DNA from: Pseudomonas entomophila
GTDB lineage: Bacteria; Pseudomonadota; Gammaproteobacteria; Pseudomonadales; Pseudomonadaceae
Reading direction: 5' to 3'
Length of the DNA stretch: 64,000 nt
Assembly: GCF_018417595.1 (NCBI RefSeq)
Contig: NZ_CP070982.1
Location: 1,513,501 to 1,577,500, forward strand
The notes beneath the pieces were generated by a model. The model saw only the letters and a program-made list of their open reading frames with translations. It ran no database searches and was not told the DNA's origin. A program made the position numbers and the translations under genes. Each line of letters begins with the position of its first letter. Position 1 is the stretch's first letter. Shown here one piece after another: positions 51,864 to 60,086 of this stretch.

Positions 51864-53393
51864 TCAGGCCTTGCGCAGGCTGCGCCACAATGCCCCGGTC
51901 ATCATCACGCTGACCATTGCCCAGCCCCAGGCCTGCTGATTGCTCAACCCCTCCTGGAACAGCTGCGGCGCAATGCCCGCTCCGATGATGAACGCCAGCA
52001 ACGCCACTTCCGCCCGCCTTGCCGTCACCGGCCGCAGCAGGTACACCACGGCCGGCAGCAGCAACGCGGCGCTAGGGAAGCTGCGATAGCGCGGGTCGAA
52101 CACCATCGCCAGCATGCTCACCGCTGCGGCAAACCCCGCCGCCAGCAACCACGCGCCGCCATTGTGCTCGAGCCAGGCGAACAAGCGCTGGCGCCAGCCC
52201 TCGCGACGGGCCAGGGCCAGCGTGCCGTGGGCCAGCACCAGCAGGTTCAGCCCGGCCAGGGCCACGGCCCACAGCCATTCCCCGGCAAAACGGGCGTTGG
52301 TGCGCATCAGCTCGCCCCACAACCCCAGGCTGCCGGCGCCCACGGCCGCCAGCAGCGGCAGCAGCAAGGCGGCGCGGGCATTGGCCGGGCGCCCGGCCAG
52401 GGCCAGGGTGGCCAGCATCAGCAGCACGTTGGCCAGCAACCATTGCGGCCACAGCGCCAGGTTGCTCACCGGCCCTTCGAGCACGCCCTTGTCCAGGCGG
52501 TCGGCGTCGTACAGGCCCCAGTAGCCGCCAACGGCGCCTTCGCTGGCGCGCTTCCACGGTTGGTCGAAGGCTTCGATCAGGTTGTAGTGCCAGCCATTGG
52601 CTTCGGCCAAGGCCACGAAGCCGCGGATGAAGCGTGCTTCGTTGACCCGGCTGGGCACCGCCGTCTCGCGCTGACGGCCCTCGCTGGGCCACCCGGTCTC
52701 GCCGATCAGGATATCCTTGGGCGCGAAGCGGTTGCCGAACACCTGGCGCACCTCGGCGACATGGGCCAAGGCCGCGTCGATGCCACGCGGGTCATCCTCC
52801 CAGTAGGGCAGCAGGTGGATGGTGAGGAAGTCCACCGCCGGCGCCACCTGCGGGTGCTGCAGCCAGAATTCCCAGACATCGGCGTAGGTCACCGGTACGC
52901 TCACCTGGCTTTTCACCTTGCCGATCAATGCCGCCAGGCGCTCGCCGGTCACTTCCTTGCGCAGCAGCGCCTCGTTACCGACGATCACCGCGCTGACCAC
53001 GTCCGGGTTGGCGTTGGCTTCGGCGATCAGCAGGTCGATCTCCTTGTCGGTGTCCGCCGGGTTGGCATTGACCCAGGCGCCGAGCATCACCTTCAGGCCA
53101 TGCTTGCGCGCCAGCGCCGGGATCGCCTCCAGGCCGGTCATCGAGTAAGTGCGGATGCACTGGAAACGCTCGGCCAGCAGTGCCAGGTCGGCGTCCATGC
53201 GCGCCGGGCGCAGGCGCAACGGCTGGTCGAACGGCGACTGGTCCTTGTCGAACGGCGTGTAGGAGGCGCACTGCAGCTTGTGCGTCGGGCTGGCCGCATC
53301 GGGCAGGTGCACCGGCTTGCCCAGGCCGTACCAGAGGGCACCGAGGCAGGTGAAGGCCAGCAGGCAGGCGAGCAGGTAGGTGGTGCGGAGCAT
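51864..53393 (-). CDS. Membrane-anchored GH17 family beta-1,3-glucan enzyme
   Basis: A 509-residue protein. One N-terminal membrane helix (TYLLACLLAFTCLGALWYG) is followed by a GH17 domain (about 40-310) with the acid/base in VIVGNEALL (E141) and the nucleophile in LIGETGWPSEG (E232), both classical GH17 motifs, and then seven or so C-terminal membrane helices (about 316-500). Such proteins act as beta-1,3-glucosyltransferases or glucanases on periplasmic glucans. A longer frame upstream runs across a REP element and is not coding. Confidence 0.9.
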   Translation of the reverse strand: MLRTTYLLACLLAFTCLGALWYGLGKPVHLPDAASPTHKLQCASYTPFDKDQSPFDQPLRLRPARMDADLALLAERFQCIRTYSMTGLEAIPALARKHGLKVMLGAWVNANPADTDKEIDLLIAEANANPDVVSAVIVGNEALLRKEVTGERLAALIGKVKSQVSVPVTYADVWEFWLQHPQVAPAVDFLTIHLLPYWEDDPRGIDAALAHVAEVRQVFGNRFAPKDILIGETGWPSEGRQRETAVPSRVNEARFIRGFVALAEANGWHYNLIEAFDQPWKRASEGAVGGYWGLYDADRLDKGVLEGPVSNLALWPQWLLANVLLMLATLALAGRPANARAALLLPLLAAVGAGSLGLWGELMRTNARFAGEWLWAVALAGLNLLVLAHGTLALARREGWRQRLFAWLEHNGGAWLLAAGFAAAVSMLAMVFDPRYRSFPSAALLLPAVVYLLRPVTARRAEVALLAFIIGAGIAPQLFQEGLSNQQAWGWAMVSVMMTGALWRSLRKA

Positions 53394-53410
53394 CGGGTGG
53401 TCACGTTCCC

Positions 53411-53440
53411 CTGTAGGAGCCGGCCTTGCCGGCGAAAGGG
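53411..53440. repeat. Single REP-type element, GCCGGC subtype
   Basis: CTGTAGGAGCCGGCCTTGCC with GGCGAA adjoining, 18 bases upstream of the GH17 gene. No second arm is obvious. Confidence 0.65.
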
Positions 53441-53642
53441 CCGGTACAGACCGGCCAAAGGCTGTGATAGTAGCCCGGCACCAAGGCTTTGGCATGCAAG
53501 GATCGCGCAGACCCTCATCGCGCGATGACGCTAATGGCACAGTGCTGTCGCTGATCGTTCGCTGGAGGTCGCTGACAGAGCAGGTCGCGCGCCGGGGCAG
53601 GTCGATGATGCAGTCTCCAAGACCTGACGAGGGGATGCTTTG

Positions 53643-54491
53643 ATGAGTATGCGACGTTTCCTGGGGGTGGGCACCGCCCTGGTATTGGCCATGAGCACTG
53701 CACAGGCAATGGCCAAAGAAGTGAGCATCGGTTACGTGGATGGTTGGTCCGACAGCGTGGCGACCACCAACGTGGCTGCCGAAGTCATCAGGCAGAAGCT
53801 CGGCTACGACGTGAAGCTGCAGGCGGTGGCCACCGGGATCATGTGGCAGGGCGTGGCCACCGGCAAGCTCGACGCCATGCTCTCGGCCTGGCTGCCGGTC
53901 ACCCATGGTGAGTACTGGGCCAAGAACAAGGATAGCGTCGTCGACTACGGGCCCAACTTTAAAGACGCCAAGATCGGCCTGATCGTCCCCGAGTACGTCA
54001 AGGCCAACAGCATCGCCGACCTCAAGACCGACCAGAGCTTCAAGCAGAAGATCGTCGGCATAGACGCAGGCTCCGGGGTGATGCTCAAGACCGAGCAGGC
54101 GATCAAGGATTACGACCTGACCGGTTACAAGCTGACCGCCAGTTCGGGTGCTGCGATGACCGCCGAACTGGGGCGCTCCTACGCCAAGAATCAATCCATC
54201 GCCGTGACCGGCTGGGTACCGCACTGGATGTTCGCCAAGTGGAAGCTGAAGTTCCTCGAGGATCCGAAAGGCGTTTATGGCGCGGCGGAAACAGTCAACA
54301 GCATCGGCAGCAAGGATTTGGCGGGCAAGGCCCCGGAAGTGGCCGAGTTCCTGAAGAAGTTCCAGTGGCAGTCGAAGGATGAGATCGGTGAGGTGATGCT
54401 GGCGATCCAGGAAGGCGCCAAGCCCGAGGCGGCGGCCAAGGACTGGGTGGCCAAGCATCCGGAGCGGGTCAAGGAGTGGACCGGCAAGTAG
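53643..54491 (+). CDS. Glycine betaine/choline-type substrate-binding protein (OpuAC family)
   Basis: A 282-residue periplasmic protein: signal peptide ending in TAQAMA-KEV, then KEVSIGYVDGWSDSVATTNVAAEVIRQKLGYDVKLQAV and MLSAWLPVTHGEYW, with GWVPHWMFAKWKL near the C-terminus. Tryptophans W37, W89 and W207/W212 could form the aromatic cage for a quaternary ammonium. It is a stand-alone gene with no permease nearby, so it may feed a transporter encoded elsewhere. GAGGGG precedes the ATG. Confidence 0.9.
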   Translation: MSMRRFLGVGTALVLAMSTAQAMAKEVSIGYVDGWSDSVATTNVAAEVIRQKLGYDVKLQAVATGIMWQGVATGKLDAMLSAWLPVTHGEYWAKNKDSVVDYGPNFKDAKIGLIVPEYVKANSIADLKTDQSFKQKIVGIDAGSGVMLKTEQAIKDYDLTGYKLTASSGAAMTAELGRSYAKNQSIAVTGWVPHWMFAKWKLKFLEDPKGVYGAAETVNSIGSKDLAGKAPEVAEFLKKFQWQSKDEIGEVMLAIQEGAKPEAAAKDWVAKHPERVKEWTGK

Positions 54492-54522
54492 TTAGACTTG
54501 ACCTCTTGATCTGATATGCCTG

Positions 54523-54609
54523 CTGTAGGCGTGGCTTCAGCCGCGATCACCCGCGAAGCGGGTGCCAGGCACCGCGATGCCTGCATCGCGGCTAAAGCCG
54601 CTCCTACAG
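54523..54609. repeat. REP-type inverted repeat pair
   Basis: CTGTAGGCGTGGCTTCAGCC and its partner GGCTAAAGCCGCTCCTACAG around CACCCGCGAAGCGGGTG. Confidence 0.88.
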
Positions 54610-54737
54610 GGCGAACGGTTGTTGCGAAATCTGTAAAACACCGTTGCATCTAAGACTAAGGTCGTCTGGTTGGCGTCCAACGGCAGCATAAAGTTGGAGT
54701 CGGGTTCTCCCTACTCTGTGCTGCTAGGACAAAAACA

Positions 54738-55049
54738 ATGAACGACAGCATCTATCAATCGATACAGAACAGTCCGCGTTTCAAGGAACTGGTCACCAAA
54801 CGCGAGCGCTTCGCCTGGATTCTCTCGGCGATCATGCTCGGCCTCTACTGCGCCTTCATCCTCCTCATCGCCTATGGCCCGCATGTTCTGGGCAGCAAGC
54901 TCAGCCCCGGCTCGTCGATCACCTGGGGCATTCCCCTGGGCGTCGGCCTGATTCTCTCGGCGTTCGTGCTCACCGCGATCTACGTGCGCCGCGCCAACGG
55001 CGAATTCGACGAGTTGAACAAGGCGATCCTCGAGGAGGCCAAGCAATGA
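54738..55049 (+). CDS. DUF485 small membrane protein, ActP partner
   Basis: A 103-residue protein with two membrane helices ([23 protein letters not shown] and [29 protein letters not shown]) and the DUF485 motif [13 protein letters not shown]. It overlaps the acetate symporter gene by four bases (ATGA). DUF485 genes (E. coli yjcH) regularly precede actP; a helper role is likely. Confidence 0.92.
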   Translation: MNDSIYQSIQNSPRFKELVTKRERFAWILSAIMLGLYCAFILLIAYGPHVLGSKLSPGSSITWGIPLGVGLILSAFVLTAIYVRRANGEFDELNKAILEEAKQ

Positions 55050-56710
55050 TCCGTCACATGAAAACCGTGGCCGTCCTGGCCTGCGGCGCTTTCGCACCCG
55101 CCGTGTGGGCTGCCGATGCCCTGACCGGCGAGGTGCAGAAACAGCCGCTGAACGTCGCGGCGATCGCCATGTTCGTGGCCTTCGTCGCCTTCACCCTGGG
55201 CATCACTTACTGGGCCTCCAAGCGCAACAAGTCGGCCGCCGACTACTATGCGGCCGGCGGCAAGATCACCGGCTTCCAGAACGGCCTGGCGATCGCCGGC
55301 GACTACATGTCGGCGGCCTCGTTCCTGGGCATTTCCGCGCTGGTGTTCACCTCCGGCTACGACGGCCTGATCTACTCCATCGGCTTCCTGGTCGGCTGGC
55401 CGATCATCCTGTTCCTGATTGCCGAACGCCTGCGCAACCTGGGCAAATACACCTTCGCCGACGTGGCCTCGTATCGCCTCGGGCAGAAGGAAATCCGCAC
55501 CCTGTCGGCCTCCGGTTCGCTGGTGGTGGTGGCGTTCTACCTGATCGCCCAGATGGTGGGGGCCGGCAAGCTCATCGAGCTGCTGTTCGGCCTGGACTAC
55601 CATGTGGCGGTGATCCTCGTCGGTATCCTGATGTGCCTGTACGTGCTGTTCGGCGGCATGCTGGCCACCACTTGGGTGCAGATCATCAAGGCGGTGCTGC
55701 TGCTGTCCGGTGCCAGCTTCATGGCGCTGATGGTGATGAAACACGTCGGCTTCGACTTCAACACCCTGTTCTCCGAGGCGATCAAGGTGCACGCCAAGGG
55801 TGAGGCGATCATGAGCCCGGGCGGCCTGGTCAAGGACCCGATCTCGGCGTTCTCCCTCGGCCTGGCGCTGATGTTCGGTACCGCCGGCCTGCCGCATATC
55901 CTGATGCGCTTCTTCACCGTCAGCGATGCCAAAGAAGCCCGCAAGTCGGTGCTCTATGCCACGGGCTTCATTGGTTACTTCTACATCCTGACCTTCATCA
56001 TTGGCTTCGGCGCAATCCTGCTGGTCAGCACCAACCCCGACTTCAAGGATGCCGCCGGCGCCCTGATCGGCGGCAACAACATGGCGGCGGTGCACCTGGC
56101 CGATGCCGTGGGCGGCAGCGTGTTCCTCGGCTTCATCTCGGCGGTGGCCTTCGCCACCATCCTGGCGGTGGTCGCCGGCCTGACCCTGGCCGGTGCCTCG
56201 GCGGTGTCCCATGACCTGTACGCCAGCGTCTGGCGCAAGGGCAAGGCCAACGACAAGGATGAGATCCGCGTGTCGAAGATCACCACCGTCGCTCTGGGGG
56301 TGTTGGCGATCGGTCTGGGCATCCTGTTCGAGAAGCAGAACATCGCCTTCATGGTCGGCCTGGCTTTCTCCATTGCCGCCAGCTGCAACTTCCCGGTGCT
56401 GCTGCTCTCGATGTACTGGAAGAAGCTGACCACCCGTGGCGCCATGATCGGCGGCTGGCTGGGCCTGGTGAGCGCGGTGGGCCTGATGATCCTCGGGCCG
56501 ACCATCTGGGTGCAGATCCTCGGTCACGAGAAAGCCATCTACCCGTACGAGTACCCGGCGCTGTTCTCGATGATCATCGCCTTCGCCGGCATCTGGTTCT
56601 TCTCGGTCACCGACAAGTCCAAGGCCGCCGACGACGAGCGGGCGCTGTTCTACCCGCAGTTCGTGCGTTCGCAGACCGGCCTGGGGGCCAGCGGAGCGGT
56701 TTCCCATTGA
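55046..56710 (+). CDS. actP: Cation/acetate symporter
   Basis: A 554-residue sodium:solute symporter family protein with a cleavable N-terminus ([18 protein letters not shown]) and about 13 membrane helices. SSS-family signatures visible are [31 protein letters not shown] and [31 protein letters not shown]. It takes up acetate and other short carboxylates with Na+ or H+. It is coupled to the DUF485 gene and followed by a terminator. Confidence 0.95.
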   Translation: MIRHMKTVAVLACGAFAPAVWAADALTGEVQKQPLNVAAIAMFVAFVAFTLGITYWASKRNKSAADYYAAGGKITGFQNGLAIAGDYMSAASFLGISALVFTSGYDGLIYSIGFLVGWPIILFLIAERLRNLGKYTFADVASYRLGQKEIRTLSASGSLVVVAFYLIAQMVGAGKLIELLFGLDYHVAVILVGILMCLYVLFGGMLATTWVQIIKAVLLLSGASFMALMVMKHVGFDFNTLFSEAIKVHAKGEAIMSPGGLVKDPISAFSLGLALMFGTAGLPHILMRFFTVSDAKEARKSVLYATGFIGYFYILTFIIGFGAILLVSTNPDFKDAAGALIGGNNMAAVHLADAVGGSVFLGFISAVAFATILAVVAGLTLAGASAVSHDLYASVWRKGKANDKDEIRVSKITTVALGVLAIGLGILFEKQNIAFMVGLAFSIAASCNFPVLLLSMYWKKLTTRGAMIGGWLGLVSAVGLMILGPTIWVQILGHEKAIYPYEYPALFSMIIAFAGIWFFSVTDKSKAADDERALFYPQFVRSQTGLGASGAVSH

Positions 56711-56729
56711 TAGGTCACGTTGCCTGAAC

Positions 56730-56760
56730 CACGCCCCGGCTTGCCGGGGCGTGGTCGTTT
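56730..56760 (+). terminator. Intrinsic terminator after actP
   Basis: CCACGCCCCGG-CTTG-CCGGGGCGTGG is an 11-bp stem followed by TCGTTT, 20 bases after the actP stop. Confidence 0.75.
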
Positions 56761-56888
56761 ACGGGAAGAGGCGCACTTTCCCGGGAATTTTCTGGATCGT
56801 GCTGCTCAGCTACCAGGCGCATTACAAGAGGGCGCGTCGAGCGCCCGCCCTGGATGAGGTTGGCATTGCAGGGCGGGTGAGCCGGCTG

Positions 56889-57041
56889 TCATATCCGGCC
56901 GAGCAGCAACAGCACCAGCAGTACCACCAGCACCACGCCAACGATGCCGGAAGGGCCATAGCCCCAACTGCGCGAGTGCGGGAAGACCGGCAAGCCACCG
57001 ATCAGCAGCAGGATCAGGATGATGATGAGGATCGTGGTCAT
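56889..57041 (-). CDS. DUF3309 small membrane protein
   Basis: A 50-residue protein: MTTILIIILILLLIGGLPVFPHSRSWGYGPSGIVGVVLVVLLVLLLLGRI. Two membrane helices flank the loop PHSRSWGYGPSG typical of DUF3309. AAGGA precedes the ATG. The function is unknown; related small proteins are often stress-induced. Confidence 0.82.
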   Translation of the reverse strand: MTTILIIILILLLIGGLPVFPHSRSWGYGPSGIVGVVLVVLLVLLLLGRI

Positions 57042-57247
57042 GGTGGAGTCCTTGCGTGGTTGAGGGGCAGGGCCTCGGAATGCTGGGCGCTTACTGTGTG
57101 CGACTGTCGCAGGTGGGCAAAGATTCAATCGGATCGCGACCACCGGCCCGCGATATCCCCTTATTCAGCATCCTGATGCCGCACCGCGGCCCCCCGGGTT
57201 GTGGCTAGACTCCTGGCCAAACCCACCGATCAGGACCCGATTTCCCC

Positions 57248-58063
57248 ATGCACAACCGAATGATGATCACCGGTGCCGGTTCCGGCCTTGGCCGCGAGAT
57301 TGCCCTGCGCTGGGCCCGTGATGGTTGGCGCCTGGCGCTGGCGGACATCAACGAAGCAGGGTTGCGCGAGACGCTGGAGCAGGTGCGCGAGGCCGGTGGC
57401 GATGGTTTCATCCAGCGCTGCGATGTGCGCGACTACAGCCAGCTCACGGCCCTGGCCCAGGCCTGCGAGGAGAAGTTCGCGGGCATCGACGTGATCGTCA
57501 ACAATGCCGGGGTCGCTTCGGGCGGTTTCTTCGCCGAGTTGTCGCTGGAGGACTGGGACTGGCAGATCGCCGTCAACCTGATGGGGGTGGTCAAGGGGTG
57601 CAAGGCCTTCCTGCCGCTGCTGGAGCGCAGCAAGGGGCGGATCATCAACATCGCTTCGATGGCCGCATTGATGCAAGGGCCGGGCATGAGCAACTACAAC
57701 GTGGCCAAGGCCGGTGTGCTGGCGCTGTCGGAAAGCCTGCTGGTGGAACTGCGCCAGTCGGAGGTCGCGGTGCATGTGGTCTGCCCGTCGTTCTTCCAGA
57801 CCAACCTGCTCGACTCGTTTCGTGGACCAGACCCGGCAATGAAGGCACAGGTCGGCAAATTGCTGGAAGGTTCGCCCATCAACGCCGCCGACATTGCCGA
57901 GCACATTCATGGGCGGGTGGCCGCGGGCGAGTTCCTGATCCTGCCCCATGAGGCTGGGCGCCAAGCCTGGCAGCTCAAGTGCCAGGCACCGCAGCGTCTC
58001 TATGATGAGATGGCGGACATGGCCGTCAAGATGCGGGCGAAGTCTCGTAGAAGCGGCAACTGA
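57248..58063 (+). CDS. Short-chain dehydrogenase/reductase
   Basis: A 271-residue classical SDR: TGAGSGLG cofactor motif (9-16), NNAG (about 88), serine in NIASMAAL, YNVAK (Tyr-x3-Lys). D33 in LALADINEAG suggests NAD(H) preference. The C-terminus is basic (MAVKMRAKSRRSGN). The substrate is unknown. It precedes rsmI with about 125 bases between them. Confidence 0.92.
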   Translation: MHNRMMITGAGSGLGREIALRWARDGWRLALADINEAGLRETLEQVREAGGDGFIQRCDVRDYSQLTALAQACEEKFAGIDVIVNNAGVASGGFFAELSLEDWDWQIAVNLMGVVKGCKAFLPLLERSKGRIINIASMAALMQGPGMSNYNVAKAGVLALSESLLVELRQSEVAVHVVCPSFFQTNLLDSFRGPDPAMKAQVGKLLEGSPINAADIAEHIHGRVAAGEFLILPHEAGRQAWQLKCQAPQRLYDEMADMAVKMRAKSRRSGN

Positions 58064-58187
58064 GCGGTGTGGCTGTAGGATCTTTTACTGTCGCTGGTAG
58101 GAACGGTCTATTTGTCTGGCGAACGATTGTGTAGGCAAAAGGCCAGGGTGCAGTCTCCGATTTTCCCTGTAGCTGGAGGATCGGAGC

Positions 58188-58373
58188 ATGCTGGTAATCG
58201 GACGCGAGATCGGTGAGGTGATTGTCATCGCCGATGACATCAAGATCCAGGTGATGGCGGTGGAAAACGGCCAGGTGCGCTTCGGCATCCAGGCCCCTCG
58301 TCATGTCGAGGTGCACCGGGTCGAGGTGTACAAGCGAATCAAGGCGTTGGCCCAGGTGAAGCAGCAAGCCTGA
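58188..58373 (+). CDS. rsmI: CsrA/RsmA-family RNA-binding regulator, RsmI type
   Basis: A 61-residue dimeric RNA-binding protein that blocks translation at GGA motifs. MLVIGREIGEVIVIADDIKIQVMAV and GIQAPRHVEVHRVEVYKRIK follow the CsrA fold. R44 (VHR), important for RNA contact, is present, and position 4 is Ile where RsmA has Leu. The divergence from RsmA and RsmE and the position next to the SDR and osmoprotectant genes match the third P. putida paralogue RsmI as I recall it. Three GGA triplets lie in the ribosome-binding region at 58175-58185, which suggests auto- or cross-regulation. Confidence 0.9.
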   Translation: MLVIGREIGEVIVIADDIKIQVMAVENGQVRFGIQAPRHVEVHRVEVYKRIKALAQVKQQA

Positions 58374-58379
58374 TGGGCG

Positions 58380-58607
58380 TCAGCCCAGCAGCTCGCGCGG
58401 CACGTCATGCCTGGCCAGTAGCTGGCATTGCTGGCTTTCCACGTCGAACAGGATGAACGCCTGGCCCTTGGCCAGTGCCTGGCGCACGCGCAGTACGCGG
58501 GTTTCCAGGGGCGTGTCGTCGCCGTTGTCGGTGCCGTCGCGGGTGACGAAGTCCTCGATCAGGCGGGTCAGGGTTTCGGCTTCGAGTTGGTCGTGGGGGA
58601 TCAGCAT
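58380..58607 (-). CDS. YheU/UPF0270 family protein
   Basis: A 75-residue protein beginning MLIPHDQLEAETLTRLIEDFVTRDGTDNGDD, the UPF0270 signature, followed by LETRVLRVRQALAKGQAFILFD and CQLLARHDVP. Function unknown. No strong ribosome site is seen, but the conserved start MLIPHD.L decides the position. It converges on rsmI with a six-base gap. Confidence 0.88.
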   Translation of the reverse strand: MLIPHDQLEAETLTRLIEDFVTRDGTDNGDDTPLETRVLRVRQALAKGQAFILFDVESQQCQLLARHDVPRELLG

Positions 58608-58690
58608 GGTCTGGGTGCAGTGGTGGGCGTGGGTGCATGCTACGTGAAATCTGCGGACATGCGCAGTCACTCATTGAACCGGCGCAACCT

Positions 58691-58777
58691 TTGTAGGCGC
58701 GGCTTCAGCCGCGATCACCCGCGAAGCGGGTGCCGGATATCGCGGCGCGTGCATCGCGGCTGAAGCCGCTCCTACAG
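58691..58777. repeat. REP-type inverted repeat pair
   Basis: TTGTAGGCGCGGCTTCAGCC and its partner GGCTGAAGCCGCTCCTACAG around CACCCGCGAAGCGGGTG. Confidence 0.88.
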
Positions 58778-58787
58778 AGAAAGCTCG

Positions 58788-59972
58788 TCAACCTTTGTTA
58801 CCCACCAGGCTGTCCACCGCCGGTACCCGTGTCTCGCTCTCCATCTGCGCATCGTGCTCCAGTTGGTGGCTGAAACGCTCCAACGAGGCATGGGCCGGCT
58901 GCGAGTCGCTGGCGAACACCGGTGGGCTGAGCAGGTAGCCCGAGAGCAGGCGGCTGAGCGCCGCCAGGCTGTCGATATGGGTACGTTCGTAACCGTGGGT
59001 GGCGTCGCAGCCGAAGGCGACCAGGGCGGTGCGGATATCGTGTCCCGCGGTCACCGCCGAATGGGCGTCGCTGAAGTAGTAGCGGAACAGGTCGCGGCGC
59101 ACGGGCAGGCCCTGGTCGCCGGCAAGCTTGAGCAAGTGGCGTGACAGGTGGTAGTCGTAAGGGCCGGATGAATCCTGCATGGCCACGCTCACCGCATGTT
59201 CGCTGGAGGCCTGCCCCGGTGCCACCGGGGCGATGTCGATACCGACGAACTCACTGACATCCCAGGGCAGGGCGGCCGCAGCACCGGAGCCGGTCTCCTC
59301 GGTGATGGTGAACAGCGGGTGGCAGTCGATCAGCGGCTGGCGACCACTTTCCATCACGGCCTTGAGCGCGCCCAGCAGGGCGGCTACGCCGGCCTTGTCG
59401 TCCAGGTGGCGGGCGCTGATATGGCCGCTTTCGGTGAATTCCGGCAGCGGGTCGAACGCCACGCAGTCACCGATGGCGATACCCAGCGCCTCGCAATCGG
59501 CGCGGGTGGCGCAGTAGGCGTCCAGGCGCACCTCTACGTGGTCCCAACTGATCGGCATCTGGTCGATGGCGGTATTGAACGCGTGCCCACTGGCCATCAA
59601 TGGCAGCACGCTGCCGCGAAACACGCCGGTATCGGTGAACACGCTGACCCGGCTGCCCTCGGCGAAGCGGCTCGACCAGCAGCCCACCGGGGCCAGGGCC
59701 AGGCGGCCGTTGTCCTGCAACTGGCGCACGCTGGCGCCGATGGTGTCCAGGTGCACAGCGACGGCGCGATCGGGCGAGCTCTGGCGGCCCTTCAGGGTGG
59801 CGCGGATGGTACCGCGGCGGGTGAGCTCGTAGGGGATGCCAAGCTCGTCCAGGCGTTCGGCCACATAGCGCACGATGGTGTCGGTGAAGCCGGTGGGGCT
59901 GGGGATGGCGAGCATTTCCAGCAGGACCTTCTTCAGGTAGTCGAGGTTGGGTTCGGGGGGGCATGAAGGCAT
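58788..59972 (-). CDS. Osmoprotectant (NAGGN) operon M42-type peptidase
   Basis: A 394-residue metallopeptidase of the M42/M20 type: AVHLDTIGASVRQL (H and D metal ligands), DDKAGVAALLGAL (bridging Asp), TEETGSGAAAALPW (Glu pair), VGIDIAPV and the final H in RTHIDSLAA. I recall it as the third conserved gene of the N-acetylglutaminylglutamine amide system, probably degrading or trimming the compound. AAGGAG supports the start at 59972. A REP pair separates it from ngg. Confidence 0.9.
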   Translation of the reverse strand: MPSCPPEPNLDYLKKVLLEMLAIPSPTGFTDTIVRYVAERLDELGIPYELTRRGTIRATLKGRQSSPDRAVAVHLDTIGASVRQLQDNGRLALAPVGCWSSRFAEGSRVSVFTDTGVFRGSVLPLMASGHAFNTAIDQMPISWDHVEVRLDAYCATRADCEALGIAIGDCVAFDPLPEFTESGHISARHLDDKAGVAALLGALKAVMESGRQPLIDCHPLFTITEETGSGAAAALPWDVSEFVGIDIAPVAPGQASSEHAVSVAMQDSSGPYDYHLSRHLLKLAGDQGLPVRRDLFRYYFSDAHSAVTAGHDIRTALVAFGCDATHGYERTHIDSLAALSRLLSGYLLSPPVFASDSQPAHASLERFSHQLEHDAQMESETRVPAVDSLVGNKG

Positions 59973-60005
59973 GGCACACTCCTTAGGCGTTATGTCGTGT
60001 CTGCG

Positions 60006-60076
60006 GGCCCTTTCGCCGGCAAAGCCGGCTCCTGCAGGTACGGCGCCTGTGGGAGCGGGTTTGCCCGCGAAGAGGC
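60006..60076. repeat. Mixed REP-type pair inside the NAGGN operon
   Basis: TTCGCCGGCAAAGCCGGCTCC (GCCGGC subtype) faces GGGAGCGGGTTTGCCCGCGAA (GCGGG subtype), an unusual combination of two REP subtypes in one pair. Confidence 0.75.
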
Positions 60077-60086
60077 CAGCACGGGC

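Noticed and set aside
51864..54458. 864-residue version of the GH17 protein
   Set aside because: The first 355 residues are translated from a REP element and the antisense of the OpuAC gene. The real start with a membrane helix is at 53393.
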